DNA from: Lachnospiraceae bacterium
Lineage (GTDB): Bacteria; Bacillota; Clostridia; Lachnospirales; Lachnospiraceae
Assembly: GCA_017397645.1 (NCBI GenBank)
Contig: JAFQIE010000029.1
Span: forward strand, 1 to 58,173
Direction of reading: 5' to 3'
DNA length: 58,173 bases
Positions 17,270 through 25,248 of this stretch are shown one piece after another. The first letter of the stretch is position 1, and every line of letters begins with the position of its first letter. Below the pieces are notes generated by a model. The model was given only the letters and a program-made list of their open reading frames with translations, searched no databases and had not been told where the DNA came from. Position numbers and translations under genes: made by a program.

Positions 17270-17440
17270 TTATTCTTCTTCGATAGCACCTACAGGGCAC
17301 TGACCTGCACAAGCACCACAACTGATGCACTTGTCGGGATCGATTTCAAATTTACCATCGCCCATGCTGATAGCGCCTACGGGGCACTGTGCTTCACAAG
17401 CACCACATGCTACACAAGTATCGTTGATAACGAATGCCAT
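17270..17440 (-). CDS. 2[4Fe-4S] ferredoxin
   Basis: A 56-residue ferredoxin starting MAFVINDTCVACGACEAQ. It has two CxxCxxCxxxCP clusters in an internal duplication (ACGACEAQCPVGAI and SCGACAGQCPVGAI), as in clostridial ferredoxins. It carries electrons in anaerobic metabolism. The ribosome-binding site is AGGAGG. It lies immediately downstream of pflA on the same strand, with an 80-base gap, so it could supply the electron that the radical-SAM activase needs; that link is inference. Confidence 0.95.
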   Translation of the reverse strand: MAFVINDTCVACGACEAQCPVGAISMGDGKFEIDPDKCISCGACAGQCPVGAIEEE

Positions 17441-17532
17441 AGTCTAATCCTCCTTTTGTATACAAAGCAAATCAATTAAGTATATTTTAATATAAACCTT
17501 TCGCGAATACAAGAGAGAAATTGTGGAATTCT

Positions 17533-18294
17533 TTATTTCGCTTCCATTTCCGCCCTTCTTGCACGAATACCATTAAGAATTGCCTGCTTCTTATCTAATA
17601 AGAGTTCTTTATCCATAGGAGGCACACCCTTTAATTTGTATTCCATTCCGAGAGCTTCATACTTCTTTTCTCCCATAGTGTGGTAGGGTAAAACATCCAA
17701 GGCTTTCAGGTTGTGCAGTGCTCCTATAAAGTAGCCCAAATCATACAAGTATTTTTCGTCATCTGTAAGACCGGGTACTACTACGTGGCGAATCCACATA
17801 TCCACATTTTTTTCATTCAGATATTCTGCAAATTTCAGAATATTGTGGTTGGGATGCTGGGTAAGTTCTTTGTGCTTTTCAGGATCAATATGCTTGATGT
17901 CGAGCATCACCAGGTCTGTCAAAGGCATTAGCTTATCTAACTTTTCCATGAAGTAGGGGTTCTCGGGGTTATACATAATACCGGAACTGTCAATGCATGT
18001 GTGAATGCCCTTTTCCTTCGCCAACGAAAACAATTCGATCAGGAAATCCACCTGCATCAAAGGTTCTCCGCCGGTTACCGTAAGACCGCCACCGTTGGCG
18101 TAGAAGGGTTTGTTTCTTTCGTATTGTTCTATGATGTAGGCCGGTTCCATGAGTTTACCACCTTTCACATCCCAGGTGTCGGGATTGTGGCAGTACGCAC
18201 AACGCATGGGGCAACCCTGGGTAAACACCACAAAGCGAGTGCCGGGACCGTCTACTGTACCAAAACTTTCTAATGAGTGAATTCTACCTTGCAT
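17533..18294 (-). CDS. pflA: Pyruvate formate-lyase activating enzyme
   Basis: A 253-residue radical-SAM enzyme that installs the glycyl radical on PFL. The cluster-binding CPMRCAYCHNPDTW (CxxxCxxC) is near residues 29-42, followed by GGGLTVTGGEP. The length and the start MQGRIHSLESFG with VDGPGTRF are typical of PflA. It lies 69 bases downstream of the detached glycyl-radical domain gene, separated by a hairpin that may let only part of the transcript through. Confidence 0.96.
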   Translation of the reverse strand: MQGRIHSLESFGTVDGPGTRFVVFTQGCPMRCAYCHNPDTWDVKGGKLMEPAYIIEQYERNKPFYANGGGLTVTGGEPLMQVDFLIELFSLAKEKGIHTCIDSSGIMYNPENPYFMEKLDKLMPLTDLVMLDIKHIDPEKHKELTQHPNHNILKFAEYLNEKNVDMWIRHVVVPGLTDDEKYLYDLGYFIGALHNLKALDVLPYHTMGEKKYEALGMEYKLKGVPPMDKELLLDKKQAILNGIRARRAEMEAK

Positions 18295-18308
18295 TTTTAA
18301 ATCCTTTC

Positions 18309-18339
18309 AAAAAAAGCGGGAAGATAACTTCCCGCTTTT
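18309..18339 (-). terminator. Terminator between the PFL pieces and pflA
   Basis: On the minus strand AAAAGCGGGAAG and CTTCCCGCTTTT form a 12-bp stem with a TTAT loop followed by T's. It could end the pflB transcript or reduce pflA expression relative to PFL. Confidence 0.88.
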
Positions 18340-18363
18340 GACTAAACTGAATCGAACTTAAGA

Positions 18364-18606
18364 TTAGATGGACTCGTGGAAGGTACGAGAAATAACATCT
18401 GCCTGCTGTTCGGGAGTCAACTTAATGAAGTTAACTGCGTATCCGGATACACGGATGGTCAGCTGGGGATATTTCTCAGGATGCTGCTGAGCGTCCAACA
18501 GAGTTTCTCTATTCAATACGTTTACGTTCAAATGATGGCCGCCCTTCTGGCTATATCCATCTAACAAGTTTACAAGATTATCAACCTGTGCGGAATTAAC
18601 TGTCAT
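18364..18606 (-). CDS. Detached glycyl-radical domain of pyruvate formate-lyase (GrcA-like)
   Basis: An 80-residue protein equal to the C-terminal end of normal PFL. It has [24 protein letters not shown], then [13 protein letters not shown] with the radical glycine, and ends near FHESI. In E. coli PFL the same sequence lies at about residues 680-760 of one chain; GrcA (YfiD) is a free spare copy. Here the catalytic chain lacks this part, so this protein is probably the required radical subunit and not just a spare. It has its own AGGAGG and starts 36 bases after the 67-residue gene. Confidence 0.93.
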   Translation of the reverse strand: MTVNSAQVDNLVNLLDGYSQKGGHHLNVNVLNRETLLDAQQHPEKYPQLTIRVSGYAVNFIKLTPEQQADVISRTFHESI

Positions 18607-18642
18607 GATTTTATCCTCCTTGATTTTTATTTAATTATTAGA

Positions 18643-18846
18643 TTACTTAAAGTCATCCAAACCTTGTTCCAGGGTGGGGACACTACAAGCCAGTGGAGTT
18701 CTGGAACAATCGGTGCATCCCAGAGTCTGTACCTCTCTGGATTTCTCAGCATCGTCGGTACATTCCACATTGATGTGGCCTACGCCGTCTGTCATGCCTG
18801 CGTCTAACATTTTCACCAAGTCGTCAATCATCATCTTCTGATCCAT
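18643..18846 (-). CDS. 67-residue Cys-rich protein related to the PFL C-terminal region
   Basis: A 67-residue protein lying between the PFL core and its radical domain. Its first half (IDDLVKMLDAGMTDGVGHINVE) aligns with the start of the radical domain ([11 protein letters not shown], then GHHLNVN), but the radical motif RVSGYAV is missing. Instead there is a Cys-rich tail with three cysteines after the N-terminal one, LGCTDCSRTPLAC. It has a strong AGGAGG and good coding character. I infer a paralogue that lost the radical segment; the role is unknown and could be assembly, redox or metal-related. Confidence 0.75.
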   Translation of the reverse strand: MDQKMMIDDLVKMLDAGMTDGVGHINVECTDDAEKSREVQTLGCTDCSRTPLACSVPTLEQGLDDFK

Positions 18847-18878
18847 AGTGCCTCCTCCTTTCAGGAATTTTATTTAGA

Positions 18879-20918
18879 TTATTTATTCAAGTCTAACTCG
18901 ATGTCGCCAGCGAAGATTTGGTCTTCCTTACCAAGAGCACCGGGAATGATGGTGAAGGTATTGGAGATACCGTCCTGAGCATCTACGAAAGGAAGCTTAG
19001 AAACGGAAGACAAGCTTGCTACTGCACCATGAGTATCACGTCCGTGCATGGGGTTAGCACCGGGAGCAAAAGGCTGGCCTTTCTTACGTCCGTCGGGCGT
19101 GTTACCGGTTGCCTTACCATAGGTTACGTTGGAAGTAATGGTAAGGATAGAAGTGGTGGGAACACCATTTCTGTAGGTGTGATGTCTTCTGATAGCGGTC
19201 ATAAACTTATGAACGATATCCTGTGCAATAGAGTCTACGCGGTCATCGTCGTTACCATATTTAGGGAAGTCGCCGGTGGTCTTGAAGTCAACGATTACGC
19301 CGTCTTCGTCACGAACAACTTCTACCTTAGCGTACTTAATAGCGGACAAGGAGTCAGCTACGATGGAAAGACCTGCAACACCGGTTGCGAAGTATCTCTT
19401 AACATCTCTGTCATGAAGAGCCATCTCTGCTCTCTCGTAGCAGTACTTGTCATGCATATAGTGGATGATGTTCAAGGTGTTTACATAAACATCTGCCTGC
19501 CACTCGATCATGTCTACGAATTTATCCATTACATCGTCGAAGTCAAGAACGTCGCCTTCTACAGGACGATACTTAGGACCAACCTGCTTCTTGGAAACTT
19601 CGTCAACACCACCGTTCAAAGCGTAAAGCAAACATTTTGCAAGGTTTGCACGAGCACCAAAGAACTGCATTTCCTTACCGATTACCATGGAAGATACGCA
19701 ACATGCGATACCATAGTCGTCGCCGTGATCAGGTCTCATCAACTCGTCGTTCTCGTACTGGATGGAAGAGGTCAGGATGGACATCTTTGCGCAGTACTTC
19801 TTCCAAGCTTCAGGAAGTCTGGGAGACCAAAGTACAGTCAGGTTAGGCTCGGGAGATGCACCAAGGTTTGTCAAGGTGTGCAGATAACGGAAACTCATTC
19901 TGGTAACCATAGGTCTGCCGTCTACGCCAACCCCAGCCAAAGACTCGGTAACCCATACGGGATCGCCTGCAAAAATCTGGTTGTATTCAGGAGTACGAGC
20001 GAATTTGATCATTCTCAGCTTCATGATGAAGTGGTCAACAAATTCCTGAATCTCCTGCTCGGTAAAGGTACCGTTCTTCAAGTCTCTCTCTGCGTAGCAG
20101 TCAAGGAAGGTGGAAGTACGTCCAAGGGACATAGCAGCACCGTTCTGTTCTTTTACTGCGCAAAGGTAACCGAAGTAGGTCCACTGAATAGCTTCTTTTA
20201 CGTTTGCTGCGGGCTTGGAAATATCGCAACCATAGGTAGCAGCCATTTCCTTCATCATCTTCAAAGCAACGATCTGCTCAGAGATTTCTTCGCGAAGACG
20301 GATAACGTCATCAGTCATTACCTTGCCGGTAGAATCCTTCTGGGTCAATTTGTCCTCGATCAATCTGTCAATACCGTACAGAGCGATACGTCTGTAGTCA
20401 CCGATGATACGGCCACGGCCATAAGCATCAGGAAGACCGGTAATGATGTGGGAAGAACGGCAAGCTCTCATCTCTGCATTGTAAGCGTCGAAACAACCTG
20501 CGTTGTGTGTCTTTCTGTGAGTAGAGAAGAACTCGGAAATCTCGGGATCTACCTCATATCCGTTGTCGGAGCAAGCCTTCTCTGCCATACGGATACCGCC
20601 GTAAGGCTGCAAGGAACGCTTGAAGGGCTTGTCAGTCTGGAAACCAACGATGGTTTCTTTGCTCTTGTCCAAGTAACCGGGGCCATGAGAAGTGATAGTA
20701 GAAACAACCTTGGTGTCCATATCGAGAACGCCGCCTGCTTCTCTCTCTGCCTTCTGAAGCTCAAGTACCTGTGCCCATAAGTCTTTTGTGTTCTGTGTAG
20801 CTTCAGCAAGGAAACTTTCATCTCCATCATAAGGATGATAGTTTTTCTGGATGAAATCACGTACGTTGATTTCACTTTCCCATTTGCCGGCTACGAAATC
20901 GGTCCATTCTGGTCTCAT
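18879..20918 (-). CDS. pflB: Pyruvate formate-lyase catalytic core (lacks glycyl-radical domain)
   Basis: A 679-residue chain that matches E. coli PflB over its first 680 residues or so and then stops. The catalytic Cys pair is present in [11 protein letters not shown], with the conserved [20 protein letters not shown] after it. It ends just after [15 protein letters not shown], exactly where the radical domain begins in the single-chain enzyme (about 760 residues). PFL converts pyruvate and CoA to acetyl-CoA and formate anaerobically. The radical glycine must come from the separate 80-residue protein encoded two genes downstream. The Shine-Dalgarno is AGGAGG. Confidence 0.95.
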   Translation of the reverse strand: MRPEWTDFVAGKWESEINVRDFIQKNYHPYDGDESFLAEATQNTKDLWAQVLELQKAEREAGGVLDMDTKVVSTITSHGPGYLDKSKETIVGFQTDKPFKRSLQPYGGIRMAEKACSDNGYEVDPEISEFFSTHRKTHNAGCFDAYNAEMRACRSSHIITGLPDAYGRGRIIGDYRRIALYGIDRLIEDKLTQKDSTGKVMTDDVIRLREEISEQIVALKMMKEMAATYGCDISKPAANVKEAIQWTYFGYLCAVKEQNGAAMSLGRTSTFLDCYAERDLKNGTFTEQEIQEFVDHFIMKLRMIKFARTPEYNQIFAGDPVWVTESLAGVGVDGRPMVTRMSFRYLHTLTNLGASPEPNLTVLWSPRLPEAWKKYCAKMSILTSSIQYENDELMRPDHGDDYGIACCVSSMVIGKEMQFFGARANLAKCLLYALNGGVDEVSKKQVGPKYRPVEGDVLDFDDVMDKFVDMIEWQADVYVNTLNIIHYMHDKYCYERAEMALHDRDVKRYFATGVAGLSIVADSLSAIKYAKVEVVRDEDGVIVDFKTTGDFPKYGNDDDRVDSIAQDIVHKFMTAIRRHHTYRNGVPTTSILTITSNVTYGKATGNTPDGRKKGQPFAPGANPMHGRDTHGAVASLSSVSKLPFVDAQDGISNTFTIIPGALGKEDQIFAGDIELDLNK

Positions 20919-20988
20919 TTCGAAATACCTCCTGTAAAAAATAAATTAGTATAAAAATTAAAAAATAAAACTTCTAACTTTCAATTTC

Positions 20989-21017
20989 ATTATATGTAAA
21001 ACGTAAGTTTCAGTCAA
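20989..21017 (-). promoter_or_regulatory. Promoter of the pfl operon
   Basis: On the minus strand TTGACT (21012-21017) and TATAAT (20989-20994) are 17 bases apart, near consensus. A 5' leader of about 65 AT-rich bases precedes pflB. I see no clear Rex or FNR site. Confidence 0.85.
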
Positions 21018-21061
21018 TAATCAGGAGTGTACTTTTTCCCGTACAAATCTAAAAGAACCCC

Positions 21062-21090
21062 TTGCGTGTGCACATATAAAGAATTATAAT
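21062..21090 (+). promoter_or_regulatory. Promoter of the DUF1858 gene
   Basis: TTGCGT (21062-21067) and TATAAT (21085-21090) are separated by 17 bases. The start codon is 50 bases further. It fires away from the pfl promoter 45 bases to the left. Confidence 0.8.
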
Positions 21091-21139
21091 GAGATAGCAA
21101 TAAAGCAACTATTATGGTGGATATAAGGAGGATACAGAT

Positions 21140-21334
21140 ATGGCACAAGTTACAAAGGAAATGACAATTGGCGAGATTTTGCGTGCAAACCCCAATGTTG
21201 CACCTGTTCTTTTGGAAGCAGGAATGCATTGCCTGGGTTGCCCTTCCGCACAGGGAGAGTCTTTAGAGGAAGCTGCAATGGTACATGGCTTGGATATTGA
21301 TGCTTTGATGGCAGCAATTGCGGCGGTAGAATAA
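21140..21334 (+). CDS. DUF1858 domain protein
   Basis: A 64-residue protein made of a single DUF1858 domain: [27 protein letters not shown]. The paired cysteines in HCLGCPS are typical and resemble the N-terminal domain of ScdA/RIC-type proteins and hybrid-cluster-associated proteins. A role in iron-sulfur or redox chemistry is possible but not proved. AAGGAGG lies before the ATG. It is divergent from the PFL operon, so both may respond to the anaerobic state. Confidence 0.9.
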   Translation: MAQVTKEMTIGEILRANPNVAPVLLEAGMHCLGCPSAQGESLEEAAMVHGLDIDALMAAIAAVE

Positions 21335-21350
21335 TTATTGAGTCCGTAAG

Positions 21351-21404
21351 AAAGAGGGTATTCCGTAAGTCTTTGGTTGTGACTTATGGCATACCCTCTT
21401 TTTG
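21351..21404. terminator. Terminator shared by DUF1858 gene and mecA
   Basis: AAAGAGGGTATTCCGTAAGTC pairs with GACTTATGGCATACCCTCTTT with one mismatch region, followed by T's. It lies between the convergent DUF1858 and mecA genes; the minus strand also has CTTTCTTA after the stem. Confidence 0.9.
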
Positions 21405-21440
21405 TTTCGTTTTATATTATACTATTTATACTATGAAGCT

Positions 21441-22154
21441 TTATACTTCAGCGATATCGCTGATGGCGTGGATTGCCTTGGAGGCAATCAATGTTTCGCA
21501 ATGCTCTGTTAGAAATGCAATGCTTCCACTAAGATTACGCTGTATAGATCCGTATTCGGATGCGATGTTGCAAGCCCGGTCAAATATATCGTCGCTACAT
21601 GCTCCCTGTGTTAAGGAGAGAAGGAAATGTCCGGAAGAATCCTTGTAAAGCGCACTTTCTCCGGAATAACCGCGGACCATGATTGCTGCCGCATCCATAA
21701 CGTGAGACAGAGTAGAAAAGGCAAACATCCGGGACCGGGGGTCCTGCTTTTTAGAAGTTTCTATCTTTCCGTCTGTTGCGACCTCCTGTACGTGTCTGAA
21801 CAAATCGGATACGCCCAGTGCAATCTCATCCAAATCTTCTGCCTGCAGCTCTTGTTCCTCCAGGATAGAGGGGGAAAAACGGGCGAAACGGGTGTCCAGT
21901 TCTTCGGGATCCTCTACCTTCGTGATAATTAACACGAGAGAGTCGGAATTCATTGGGATTGCTTCTATCATAAGAGGAATGTCCTCTGCTTCAAAACCAA
22001 ATTCATGGTTGGCCTGCTTCATCATATCACGAAACAAGGATTTTGCCTTTTCGGTGCCGTAAGCCAATTCGCTGATGCGAATATGTCGGCTGGCCAAATC
22101 CTCACGGGTCAGAGTGCAGCGAATCTGGTTCTCATTTACTTTTTCAATTTTCAT
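21441..22154 (-). CDS. mecA: Adaptor protein MecA
   Basis: A 237-residue adaptor that delivers substrates to the ClpC/ClpP protease. The N-terminal domain (MKIEKVNENQIRCTLTREDL) binds targets and the C-terminal domain (about 130-237) binds ClpC; an acidic linker (DLDEIALGVSD) separates them. An upstream ATG at 22175 exists, but AAGGATGG precedes 22154 and this is the standard family start. A good promoter lies upstream. Confidence 0.92.
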   Translation of the reverse strand: MKIEKVNENQIRCTLTREDLASRHIRISELAYGTEKAKSLFRDMMKQANHEFGFEAEDIPLMIEAIPMNSDSLVLIITKVEDPEELDTRFARFSPSILEEQELQAEDLDEIALGVSDLFRHVQEVATDGKIETSKKQDPRSRMFAFSTLSHVMDAAAIMVRGYSGESALYKDSSGHFLLSLTQGACSDDIFDRACNIASEYGSIQRNLSGSIAFLTEHCETLIASKAIHAISDIAEV

Positions 22155-22205
22155 AAGACACCATCCTTTCTGCAATTCTTTGCCTAGTGTTTACTTTGTG
22201 ATGTC

Positions 22206-22234
22206 ATAATATACTTTCCCGAGATTTTCGTCAA
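22206..22234 (-). promoter_or_regulatory. Promoter of mecA
   Basis: On the minus strand TTGACG (22229-22234) and TATTAT (22206-22211) have a 17-base spacer, about 50 bases before the mecA start. Confidence 0.75.
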
Positions 22235-22281
22235 GGTTTGTGTCGAAGTTTAAGAAAATTTAATATTCCGCAGGTTCGCAC

Positions 22282-22310
22282 TTGCATAGATTTACGGAAT
22301 GGTCTATAAT
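22282..22310 (+). promoter_or_regulatory. Strong promoter of a candidate small RNA
   Basis: TTGCAT (22282-22287) and a perfect TATAAT (22305-22310) are 17 bases apart. No open reading frame follows for about 380 bases; a structured stretch begins a few bases after the expected start near 22317. Confidence 0.85.
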
Positions 22311-22316
22311 GAATTT

Positions 22317-22417
22317 TGCAAATGCCTTCGGTACTTTGTGTACGGGAGGGAGGCAAGTTCTAAAATCGGTTGATTCAGCATAATCCGGAACGGTCGTTCC
22401 AAATCATCCTATTTTTA
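22317..22417 (+). ncRNA. Candidate small RNA, family unknown
   Basis: About 100 bases with two hairpins. The first (22323-22355) has TGCCTTC/GGGAGGCA-like outer pairing and an inner GTAC/GTAC stem. The second (22368-22409) has GGTTGATT against AATCATCC, one mismatch, with an inner GGAACG/CGTTCC, and runs directly into TATTTTTA, which makes it look like an intrinsic terminator. Promoter, defined 5' end and terminator all fit one short transcript. It does not match 6S, SRP, tmRNA, RNase P or any riboswitch consensus I know. It could also be an attenuator for the gene at 22690. Confidence 0.6.
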
Positions 22418-22689
22418 CAATTTATATTATTGTATGTAGTTTCAATAATTTAATCTCTAATTATTTCTAAGAAATTAAATCTAAGGATGTCTTACAGGTA
22501 ATTTAGGAATTCTTACCTGCAAATCAATGTTATTCACAAAGTTTTTCACGATTATGATTTTAATTCAAAGCAGCTGAATGTAAGATTCGTACCGCCGGAG
22601 TCGTTTGCATCATTTCAAGATGAAAAGGGTGTCTTTATTCATCACATATGTCCTTTTGGTAAGATGCCCGTGAAAGGGGGATTTATTTC
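22418..22689 (+). other. AT-rich non-coding stretch with inverted repeats
   Basis: About 270 bases without a convincing gene. It holds a CAGGTAA/TTACCTG inverted repeat (about 22495-22521) without a T-run, and an AAAAGG/CCTTTT hairpin (22621-22657) ending about 20 bases before the ribosome-binding site of the next gene. It may be the 5' leader of the 78-residue protein gene if transcription passes the upstream terminator. Confidence 0.4.
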
Positions 22690-22926
22690 GTGCGGGAAAC
22701 AGAAAGGAAAGCACAGGAGATGGAAAGGCTGAGGACGAAAGTGCGTTCTGAATTAGAGGAAATGTACAATCAGGGCGTCGAACTTTTCGTTGATAATCGT
22801 GCGGTTCGTCCCGAAGAAGTGGTGGCGAAAGCAGTGAGAGAGAACAGCCCTTACATGGCTGATTATGTGCTGGATTCCCATGGTGCGGTAACGGAGGTAC
22901 GGTTTGACCGAGTGACACGCCGTTAG
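22690..22926 (+). CDS. Small protein of unknown function (78 residues)
   Basis: Not recognised. It starts with GTG, preceded by AAAGGGGGA at good spacing. The first 30 residues form a charged helix (ERKAQEMERLRTKVRSELEEM), followed by a compact region with VELFVDNRAVRPEE and ENSPYMADYVLDSHGAV. It is soluble with no signal peptide. Its dense charged and hydrophobic pattern and low stop frequency suggest a real gene. It is followed by a long hairpin. Confidence 0.6.
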   Translation: MRETERKAQEMERLRTKVRSELEEMYNQGVELFVDNRAVRPEEVVAKAVRENSPYMADYVLDSHGAVTEVRFDRVTRR

Positions 22927-22955
22927 TTATAGGTGCCGACTATTCTACAAAGAAA

Positions 22956-23007
22956 AGGCCGCCACAAGGGAAAATGGGATTGCCTCTCGTGTTGCTTGGG
23001 GCGGCCT
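22956..23007. other. Long GC-rich hairpin
   Basis: AGGCCGCCACAAG pairs with CTTGGGGCGGCCT (12 of 13 positions) around a loop of 26 bases. On the plus strand no T-run follows (GACTTCACAAAA), but on the minus strand the stem is followed by TTTTCTTTG. It is thus a better terminator leftwards, although no leftward gene is near. It could also protect the 3' end of the 78-residue gene transcript. Confidence 0.6.
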
Positions 23008-23048
23008 GACTTCACAAAAAAAATCATTGATTACGAGCAGATAAAGAC

Positions 23049-23077
23049 TTTACACAAGAATCAATCCACCTTATAAT
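23049..23077 (+). promoter_or_regulatory. Promoter of the 58-residue protein gene
   Basis: TTTACA (23049-23054) and TATAAT (23072-23077) with a 17-base spacer, 43 bases before the start codon. Confidence 0.8.
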
Positions 23078-23119
23078 GGAAATGTAAAGTCAAATCTGAA
23101 GAAGAAAGGTGGTGAAAGG

Positions 23120-23296
23120 ATGGAACAAACAATGACTTTAGAGGAACAGAAAATGGTTTTGATCGACAATTACATCAACCTCATGAGAATCAAAAGATTT
23201 CAAAAAGAGGAAAATGAAGAACTGGAGTATCAAATCAAGGCAACAAGGGCGAAGTTGTCCAATTATAGTGTTGATATTTCACAGTTCGAGTACTAA
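23120..23296 (+). CDS. Small protein of unknown function (58 residues)
   Basis: A 58-residue protein starting MEQTMTLEEQKMVLIDNYI and ending VDISQFEY. It is highly charged and predicted almost wholly helical, with heptad-like spacing from about residue 8 to 48, so it may form a coiled coil. It has its own consensus-like promoter, a GGTGG ribosome-binding region and a terminator, so it is a stand-alone gene. I do not recognise a family. Confidence 0.65.
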   Translation: MEQTMTLEEQKMVLIDNYINLMRIKRFQKEENEELEYQIKATRAKLSNYSVDISQFEY

Positions 23297-23349
23297 AGAG
23301 TGAGTATAAAAAAGATAAGGACAAGCGTTTTAATATACAAATGAAAAGT

Positions 23350-23396
23350 GAAGTGTAAAGCCAACATTGGATTTATAACCGGCTTTGCACTTTTTG
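23350..23396 (+). terminator. Terminator after the 58-residue protein gene
   Basis: AAGTGTAAAGCC pairs with GGCTTTGCACTT, then a T-run. Because it overlaps the first in-frame ATG of the following frame (23385), that ATG is unlikely to be the true start of the GH18 gene. Confidence 0.88.
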
Positions 23397-23435
23397 AATA
23401 ATAGATACCAACAACAAAAGATATGGAGAAACAAA

Positions 23436-25223
23436 ATGCGAAACAATATGGAAGATTTTGACGATTCTTACGAGAGAGGGTTCCGTAGGGGAAATACCGG
23501 GATGGACATGCGTAAAATGTTCCCGATTATCGGTATCGCAGCTGTGGTGCTGATAGCCGTAATCGTGCTACTTGGGAAACTTGCATTCAGCAAGATATTC
23601 TACGGAAGCGAAAGGGTGGATTTGCCCACCTATATGGATGAATATTATCAGGTGCAGCCGGACCTGCTTTCTGTGATTTATCAGGACGAGTTACAGGAAG
23701 ACAAGGCGAAAGTCATAGAAGGACGGTTGTATTTTACCATAGATACGGTGAAGAAATTTTTGAATGAAGGATTTTACGCCGACGTGGAAGAAGAAAAACT
23801 TCTTTACACCGGTCCTACGGATACTACAACGATTATGTTTGCCGACACAGCCTATACTGATGCCGAAGGAAAGCATGAGCTGGACTACGTGCCTTGCCTG
23901 ATGAAGGAAGATCAGGTTTGGCTGGCGGCAGAATACTTGGAAGGATATGCCAATTTTACTTACACGCAGAATGACAGAGGCGTGTGGCTGTATACCGAGG
24001 AGACACCGTATACTTTGGCGGTGCTTAAGAAGAATACCAAGGTAAGGGAAAAGGGTGGCACCAAGAGCCCAATTCTGACAGATGTGTCAAAAAAAGATTC
24101 TGTGGAAGTCATCGAATCCATGGATAAATGGAGCAAAGTTCGAACCACAGACATGGTGGTAGGCTATGTGGAAAACAAATGCCTGACCGGGTATTCCGAC
24201 CAAGTGAGAACCATGCCGGCAAATTACGTGGAAGAGGAATACGGATTCACCAAATTCCCTAAGCAGGAAAAGATTAGCATGGGCTGGCACTACATTGGTG
24301 GAAAAGGTGGCAACAAGACGCTGGATGCTATGATTAAAGAGGGCGTTGGCATGAATGTCATTGCACCTACCTGGTACAGCCTAATCGACAACGATGGTAA
24401 TTACCGTGATTTTTCGGACGCGGATTATGTGGAAAAAGCACACAGCAAGGGCCTGCAGGTTTGGGGCTCCTGGGATAATTTCAATTACAAGAATGAACGG
24501 AATGCAGATATCAGTACCTACGCAGTGCTTTCTTCTACCACCAAGAGACAACGTCTGGTAAAGAATATGATTGCTTCCTCCAAGGAAGTGGGTGTGGACG
24601 GCATCAATATCGATTACGAAGGATTGACGGCAGACTGTGGGCCTCATTTCATTCAGTTTTTGAGAGAGTTATCAGTGGAATGTCGTAAGGAAGGTTTGAT
24701 TCTATCCGTAGCCAATTACGTACCGTTTAATTTCAATAACTTCTATCGCTTAGATATTCAAGGTGAAATTGCAGACTATGTCATCATCATGGGATATGAC
24801 GAGCATTATCATGGCAGTGGAGACCCCGGAAGCGTGGCAAGTATCGGTTATGTGTCCAATGGTATTGACAAGACCCTGGAGCAGGTGCCCAAGGAGAGAG
24901 TGATCAACGCGTTGGCATTCTATACCATCCTATGGAAGACGGAGGGCGCCAAGGTAACAGACGAATATATAACATTGAAGAATTTAGATGATTTTCTGAA
25001 GAGAACTAAGATTAAGCCCGTATGGGATGAAGAAACCTGTCAGAATTACGCAGAGTGGACAAGCGGTTCTGCAAGATATCAGATATGGTTGGAGGATGCG
25101 GACTCCCTAAAGGTAAAGATTAATGTAATGCATTCCAAGGACATTGCCGGTGTGGCAGTTTGGAGACTGGATTATGGTTCCAAAACAGCATGGGAACTTA
25201 TGAAGGTGTATAAGGATTTGTAA
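23436..25223 (+). CDS. Membrane-anchored GH18-family protein with SH3-like domain
   Basis: A 595-residue cell-wall protein. A single membrane segment lies at about 26-48 after a charged cytoplasmic tail, so it is a type II anchored protein. A copper-amine-oxidase-like/SH3 region follows (SH3 about 195-250: KVREKGGTKSPILTDVSKKD). The C-terminal half (about 280-595) is a GH18 barrel with the catalytic signature DGINIDYEG and MGYDEH. Related YaaH/YdhD-type proteins cleave N-acetylglucosamine linkages in peptidoglycan. The start at 23436 follows GGAGA; the upstream ATG overlaps a terminator. Confidence 0.88.
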   Translation: MRNNMEDFDDSYERGFRRGNTGMDMRKMFPIIGIAAVVLIAVIVLLGKLAFSKIFYGSERVDLPTYMDEYYQVQPDLLSVIYQDELQEDKAKVIEGRLYFTIDTVKKFLNEGFYADVEEEKLLYTGPTDTTTIMFADTAYTDAEGKHELDYVPCLMKEDQVWLAAEYLEGYANFTYTQNDRGVWLYTEETPYTLAVLKKNTKVREKGGTKSPILTDVSKKDSVEVIESMDKWSKVRTTDMVVGYVENKCLTGYSDQVRTMPANYVEEEYGFTKFPKQEKISMGWHYIGGKGGNKTLDAMIKEGVGMNVIAPTWYSLIDNDGNYRDFSDADYVEKAHSKGLQVWGSWDNFNYKNERNADISTYAVLSSTTKRQRLVKNMIASSKEVGVDGINIDYEGLTADCGPHFIQFLRELSVECRKEGLILSVANYVPFNFNNFYRLDIQGEIADYVIIMGYDEHYHGSGDPGSVASIGYVSNGIDKTLEQVPKERVINALAFYTILWKTEGAKVTDEYITLKNLDDFLKRTKIKPVWDEETCQNYAEWTSGSARYQIWLEDADSLKVKINVMHSKDIAGVAVWRLDYGSKTAWELMKVYKDL

Positions 25224-25248
25224 AGTAAACAAAGAACGATGAAAGACA

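Noticed and set aside
18918-20780. Very long open frame (620 codons) on the plus strand opposite pflB.
   Set aside because: It is antisense to a strongly conserved PFL gene. The long frame results from codon bias of the real gene; the product has low-complexity, Cys/Val-rich sequence and no recognisable domain or ribosome-binding site.
18364-20918. Frameshift or sequencing error splitting an ordinary pflB.
   Set aside because: The pieces are separated by a complete extra gene of 67 codons, and each has its own Shine-Dalgarno and start codon. A single error cannot explain this.
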